64,000 nt of DNA from Hofstenia miamia (lineage: Eukaryota; Xenacoelomorpha; Acoela; Hofsteniidae): contig CABFPE010000618.1 of NCBI GenBank assembly GCA_900660155.1, positions 170,138-234,137 of the forward strand, read 5' to 3'. Position 1 is the stretch's first letter; every line of letters starts with the position of its first letter. Of this stretch, positions 60,089-64,000 are shown piece by piece. The notes below the pieces were generated by a model. That model was given only the letters and a program-made list of their open reading frames with translations. It was not told where the DNA came from and did not search any database. The position numbers were made by a program, and so were the translations under genes.

Positions 60089-61144
60089 TTCAATTTTGAA
60101 TCATCTAAACTTTGTCGTGTTGTAATTAAAATTGAACATCCGGTTTTTCAATGTAGTATTTTGTAAAAATTATTTTAATAGATCAGAAATTTTATTGTTT
60201 GGTGGACATTAATTAAGGATGAAGATATTGTAGAGATCCTTAATTTAATATCTATTATTTATACCGTGTAAATTACATCTTCAAACACCATCGCTTCAAC
60301 TGACGCAAATACATTTTTTACATTTTGTGTGAAATACTTTTTTGAAATTTTGATTCAGGATAAAAAAAATTTAGAAGGTGGTTACAGTTTTCGGAAAAAA
60401 TTCCTGTTTTAGAATTATTTGCTATTTTACTCTTTCTTGAATTTTTTAAATATTTCAATGTTTGTATAATTGTTGCAGGTTTTTGATCAAATTTGTTTTA
60501 CACCAATACACTTATATTTTTCCTGCTATAAATTTTTCTCGCCTTTACCATTCTATTAAGGTATCAATTATTGATATGCATCTTTACGCTTTGTTTTCTG
60601 AGGTAGATAATGAACTTTTCTACATTTTCAATTATTTTCCTCAAATTTATTTCAATTGAATTTACTTTAATCATTACTTATTAGGCCCATCAATTCCGCT
60701 CAGCCAATGATTGAATTTTTTTATTCTTTACTATGTTGACAGAGGTGTAATCTGTCTCAAATTGTTCAAATATCGCATTATTTGTTTGCACTGGGCTTTA
60801 ACTTTGAATTGCATATTATCAATGTACATTTTAAAATAATTCAAGGATGATTTAATAATATCAACAAACCTCGGTTACTGTAGTCAAGCATGTATTTTCA
60901 TTTTTCTATTGGCCGATATTTGACAACCCCATACTTCAATTTATTTCATCATTTCGTAAGATCTTTTTTTAATCAAGTGTTTATCCTTTGTTTTGCAATA
61001 ACTTACAAAGTAGACCATATTAAATTTTAATTTGTGTTTAGATATTCACATATTTTTCGTCATTTTACGTCTACACGTTTTAAACGGTGCACTCATTTCG
61101 TCAATATCTAAATTAAGCTATATTTCGTTTTTATTGTTTTTAGA
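60089..61144. other. TFIP11-ARMC5 intergenic region
   Basis: About 1.05 kb, T-rich and without recognisable features. It holds the TFIP11 3' UTR and ARMC5 upstream sequence. A TTTTTAG at 61137-61143 directly before the ARMC5 ATG suggests a 5' UTR intron ending there. Confidence 0.6.
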
Positions 61145-64000
61145 ATGACAGAAAATGTTGGCAAATGGCTGGAAACCGTAAGAACTTCATTAAATATTGA
61201 TGAGGTTGCTGATGCTTTACGTAATATTCGAAATCTTTCAAAGAAAACTAAATATCACAAATGCCTTATTTCTTTGGATAACTTTAAAATTCTCATTGCT
61301 CGAGGCAACTCTTCTATACAAACAAACACTCCTCTGTTGTCCAGCTGTTTAAGCATTTTAGCAAATTTGGCAATTGATGAAACTAACTGTTCCTTATTGC
61401 TTAGTGCTGACGTTGTGAAGTTTCTTGAAGAAATTTTCAGAGAGTTGGATGATAATGCCATAGTCGCCAGAGGAGCCAGACTTTTAGCTAATATTGCACA
61501 AAATGACATCAGTGCTGCGGATTACGTAATGGAAAGTGAAACTGTTTTTTATCTTCTTAAGATTTCCTCACAGTGTTCTGATCCCGAGTGTATCGCGGCA
61601 ATAAACCGTGCTTTGCGCATTATTGCGCTTTCCTCAGATGATAACTGTCGCAATTTTCTTCGGTTTGGAGGAGTTCGCAATTTGATGGAACATGTTAGAG
61701 TGAATTCATCTTCCCTCATCGTTCACACATCAATCACTACTATTGCTGCTTTTGTTAAGTGGTCAGCGAGTGAAACTGCGCAGCAAATAGTAGATAGTGG
61801 ACATCTTTTAGATGTTGTTGAATTATCTCGGAGTGAAAATGGTTTTATATCAAATAGAGCGTTCTATATATTAATTGAATTATGTCAGCAGAGCTGTTCG
61901 CGTCCACTCCTTGGAAATGTTGGCATCATTAAGCGTCTTGTTGATTATATCTGCGAAAACTATACCAATTCTCATAATACTTTTGCAGTTATAAATGCCT
62001 TATGCATGTTTACCCATGAGGGAATTAATAGAATGCGACTACGAGATTATTTTCCATTATTTTGTCGAATTCTACAAGACCCGTCTTTTTCCTTAGTACA
62101 CAGGCCCATCATATCAAGTCTTCTTTGTTATATGTATGATGAAGAAAGTCTAGTGTATTTAGTTCAACGTTTTCAGATTCAAGATATACTAGGGAATGTG
62201 CTGAATAGGTTAGTTAATGAAAGACACCAGAAACAATCTGTTAGTGTAGATGAGGGCATTCAGAAGGAACTTCGTAAGTATCTTAGCTTTGAAACTGTTT
62301 CAAAGGGTTCTTTGCGTGCTAGTACTCCATCGCTAGTTGATGACAATTCAAACTCATCTAGTGAAAAAGATAGTATAAGTGTGGATGTCAGTATTACAAA
62401 TGAGATTGAGATGCTTTCGAAAAGCAATGAACCTTCACAAATCAAAGAGGAAATTTCAACAGAAAACTTAATTGTTAATAAAGTTGAGGATATTACTGAT
62501 CCGCATGAAACGGATCAGCGTAATTCATTGCAGACATCAAACATTGATCAAGGACCTGAAAAGTTTGATGAAGTTTCTAATATTGACCTGAAAAATGATA
62601 TGCTGCTAAAGAGAAAGCGCACCGACCATTCACCTGCTGTTGATGTCTCTGCAAAAAAGAAACATAAAGAAAGTGAAATATGTGATAAGGATGTTAAAAC
62701 GCTGACTTGTTATCCTAGAGCAAATCGACAAAATAGTAGCCCATCTATGCAGTTTAGCTGGGACTATGGCAGATCACCTCCGATTAATTTGACACCTTTT
62801 GCTTATTCTCCTTTATCACCAGCATCGTCAACTTCATCTCCAACTCATGATTTTTTATCAAATGCTGCTTCCCCTACTGGTTGTCGTCAGTGGCTACCGT
62901 TTAGTCAAAGCCCAAATCTACTTTCTCCAGTGAGTTCTCAACACTATGAAATTCCGGATACTGACTATATGTTCAGTGATGAAGAGCAGGACGAACCAGA
63001 AGAGCAAAGCATAATCAAAGAATCTCCAAAAAAATCAAAACATGTCACTGATGATCGGATTTTGAAGTCACCCACTGTTCACCAAGTGATTTTTTTGTTT
63101 GAAAGATTGTCTCATATAGACTCATTGTGTCAAGCAATTTGCAGTCGAATTGTTGTATATTCTCTGCTCAATTCATGGTGTATATTAAAAGCTCGAATCA
63201 CCAATTTATTTCGTCGACTCATTGACATGCCTCCATGTTTTCTACGCTTACTTCTTTCACGTTTTCCTTTAATTTTATATAAACGACATATTTTCATGAA
63301 TTCCCAAGCGCTTGATGCACAAGATTTGCTGCAGCGAATTTCTTTTACTGCTCAGTCTGTTTATGCACGTGGAGAACTTAGTCATGTACTACAAATGTCT
63401 AATTATCCCGATCGTCTTTCTTGTGCTTTGTCAGTATGCTTTGTCTTGAATCTTGATACTGTTAAACGGGAGTTTTTTGTTGAACACAGTACCATAAAAT
63501 ATATATTTGAAAGCATTAAAAGGAGTACAGACATTGACACTTCCCTTGACGGTGTATTAGCTCTGAGGAGAATGGCAGAAGTTTGTTCCTTCGAGTCAGA
63601 AAAGGATTTTCAAAGACCAACTGATCATTCTAGCTGCGTTATAACCTCTTGGCAAACTGACATGAGTTTAGTTTTTGATGATCAGCAGTCTATTCAAATT
63701 GAAAAACTACAACTTTCGTCATTGTCTCCCGTTTTCAAAACAATGATATCAAATCCAAGATTTTTAGAGAGCTCTCAAACAAATATCTCAATTAAGGAAC
63801 TCAAACACTCTCACTTCTTAAATGCTTTGCATTTAACCGCTTGTGGTTTAGACTGTCATGTGTTATCGGATAAGTCAAACTCAGTGGATGACGTAGAAAC
63901 GCAGTTCAATGCTTTTTTGAAAACCATTGAAATTCTGAACATGTATGACTTTTCTTTAAATGAGAAAACTCTTAATGAATACTGCTATATGAACTTATTT
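61145..64000 (+). CDS. ARMC5: Armadillo repeat-containing protein 5, open to the window end
   Basis: One frame of 952 codons from ATG 61145 (MTENVGKWLETVRTSLNIDE) without a stop to the window edge, so the C-terminus lies outside. In other animals ARMC5 is a CUL3 substrate adaptor that targets RNA polymerase II subunit RPB1 for ubiquitination. The first 370 or so residues are helical armadillo-type repeats (SCLSILANLAIDETN, ARGARLLANIAQND, INRALRIIALSSDDN, VINALCMFTHEGINRMR, RPIISSLLCYMYDE). A low-complexity S/P/E/K-rich linker covers about 375-635, with an RKR nuclear-signal-like stretch (LLKRKRTD). A second helical region follows, and a BTB fold starts at about residue 834 (WQTDMSLVFDD, LSSLSPVFKTMISN). 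The order ARM then C-terminal BTB is specific to ARMC5. No intron is seen. Confidence 0.92.
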   Translation, partial: MTENVGKWLETVRTSLNIDEVADALRNIRNLSKKTKYHKCLISLDNFKILIARGNSSIQTNTPLLSSCLSILANLAIDETNCSLLLSADVVKFLEEIFRELDDNAIVARGARLLANIAQNDISAADYVMESETVFYLLKISSQCSDPECIAAINRALRIIALSSDDNCRNFLRFGGVRNLMEHVRVNSSSLIVHTSITTIAAFVKWSASETAQQIVDSGHLLDVVELSRSENGFISNRAFYILIELCQQSCSRPLLGNVGIIKRLVDYICENYTNSHNTFAVINALCMFTHEGINRMRLRDYFPLFCRILQDPSFSLVHRPIISSLLCYMYDEESLVYLVQRFQIQDILGNVLNRLVNERHQKQSVSVDEGIQKELRKYLSFETVSKGSLRASTPSLVDDNSNSSSEKDSISVDVSITNEIEMLSKSNEPSQIKEEISTENLIVNKVEDITDPHETDQRNSLQTSNIDQGPEKFDEVSNIDLKNDMLLKRKRTDHSPAVDVSAKKKHKESEICDKDVKTLTCYPRANRQNSSPSMQFSWDYGRSPPINLTPFAYSPLSPASSTSSPTHDFLSNAASPTGCRQWLPFSQSPNLLSPVSSQHYEIPDTDYMFSDEEQDEPEEQSIIKESPKKSKHVTDDRILKSPTVHQVIFLFERLSHIDSLCQAICSRIVVYSLLNSWCILKARITNLFRRLIDMPPCFLRLLLSRFPLILYKRHIFMNSQALDAQDLLQRISFTAQSVYARGELSHVLQMSNYPDRLSCALSVCFVLNLDTVKREFFVEHSTIKYIFESIKRSTDIDTSLDGVLALRRMAEVCSFESEKDFQRPTDHSSCVITSWQTDMSLVFDDQQSIQIEKLQLSSLSPVFKTMISNPRFLESSQTNISIKELKHSHFLNALHLTACGLDCHVLSDKSNSVDDVETQFNAFLKTIEILNMYDFSLNEKTLNEYCYMNLF

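Noticed and set aside
1-64000. CRISPR arrays, bacterial operons, tRNA or rRNA genes
   Set aside because: No regularly spaced repeats, ribosome-binding sites or tRNA/rRNA signatures were seen; the only tRNA-related sequence is the primer-binding site.

Overview
The window is AT-rich genomic DNA from an animal, not a bacterium. It contains spliced genes with short GT-AG introns (77-153 bp) and single-copy animal housekeeping genes. Very dense LINE retrotransposon debris, mariner-type DNA transposons, a Penelope-like element and a Ty3/Gypsy fossil fill most of the rest. Several N runs show it is a draft scaffold. The repeat mix and intron-poor genes suggest an arthropod or similar invertebrate, but I cannot name the species.

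Host genes are few. MYG1 (about 23.1-24.2 kb, plus, three exons seen) and PSMB4 (27.05-27.96 kb, minus, three exons) are conventional. At the right end TFIP11 (57.7-60.1 kb, plus) is followed in the same direction by ARMC5 (61.1 kb to the window edge, plus); both have coding regions uninterrupted by introns here. A possible small host ORF lies head-to-head with MYG1 at 22.6-22.95 kb (minus).

Transposable elements, left to right: a mariner relic (0.13-0.70 kb); a nearly full-length Tx1/L1-like LINE (0.7-5.16 kb, minus); a decayed Ty3/Gypsy element of the CsRn1 type with a tRNA-Trp primer site (about 5.2-13.9 kb, minus); a coiled-coil ORF of unknown origin (13.9-14.6 kb); a CR1/L2-like LINE (17.5-22.56 kb) split by a second LINE (18.66-21.57 kb); a rearranged Penelope-like element (24.57-25.68 kb); a TTAA-flanked DNA transposon (28.96-30.37 kb); a LINE ORF1 with an SGNH-esterase domain (31.6-32.5 kb); LINE pieces and a mariner element with long inverted repeats (35.5-39.2 kb); a decayed LINE (40.5-43.6 kb); a LINE family with a (TTA)n tail, here called LINE-A, present as a plus copy (44.8-48.1 kb) and a truncated minus copy (51.33-51.88 kb); two further minus-strand LINE relics (48.1-51.3 kb); and a transposase-like gene of a family I cannot name (53.06-54.94 kb, minus).

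The most unusual item is a minus-strand, intron-free, very divergent Wnt-like sequence (45.9-47.0 kb) that interrupts the reverse transcriptase of LINE-A at its active-site region. Three separate places (19.5-20.8, 52.7-53.1 and 55.5-57.8 kb) hold direct duplications whose two copies are separated by exactly an N or N run. They look like unmerged assembly overlaps rather than biology; one of them duplicates the 5' end of TFIP11.
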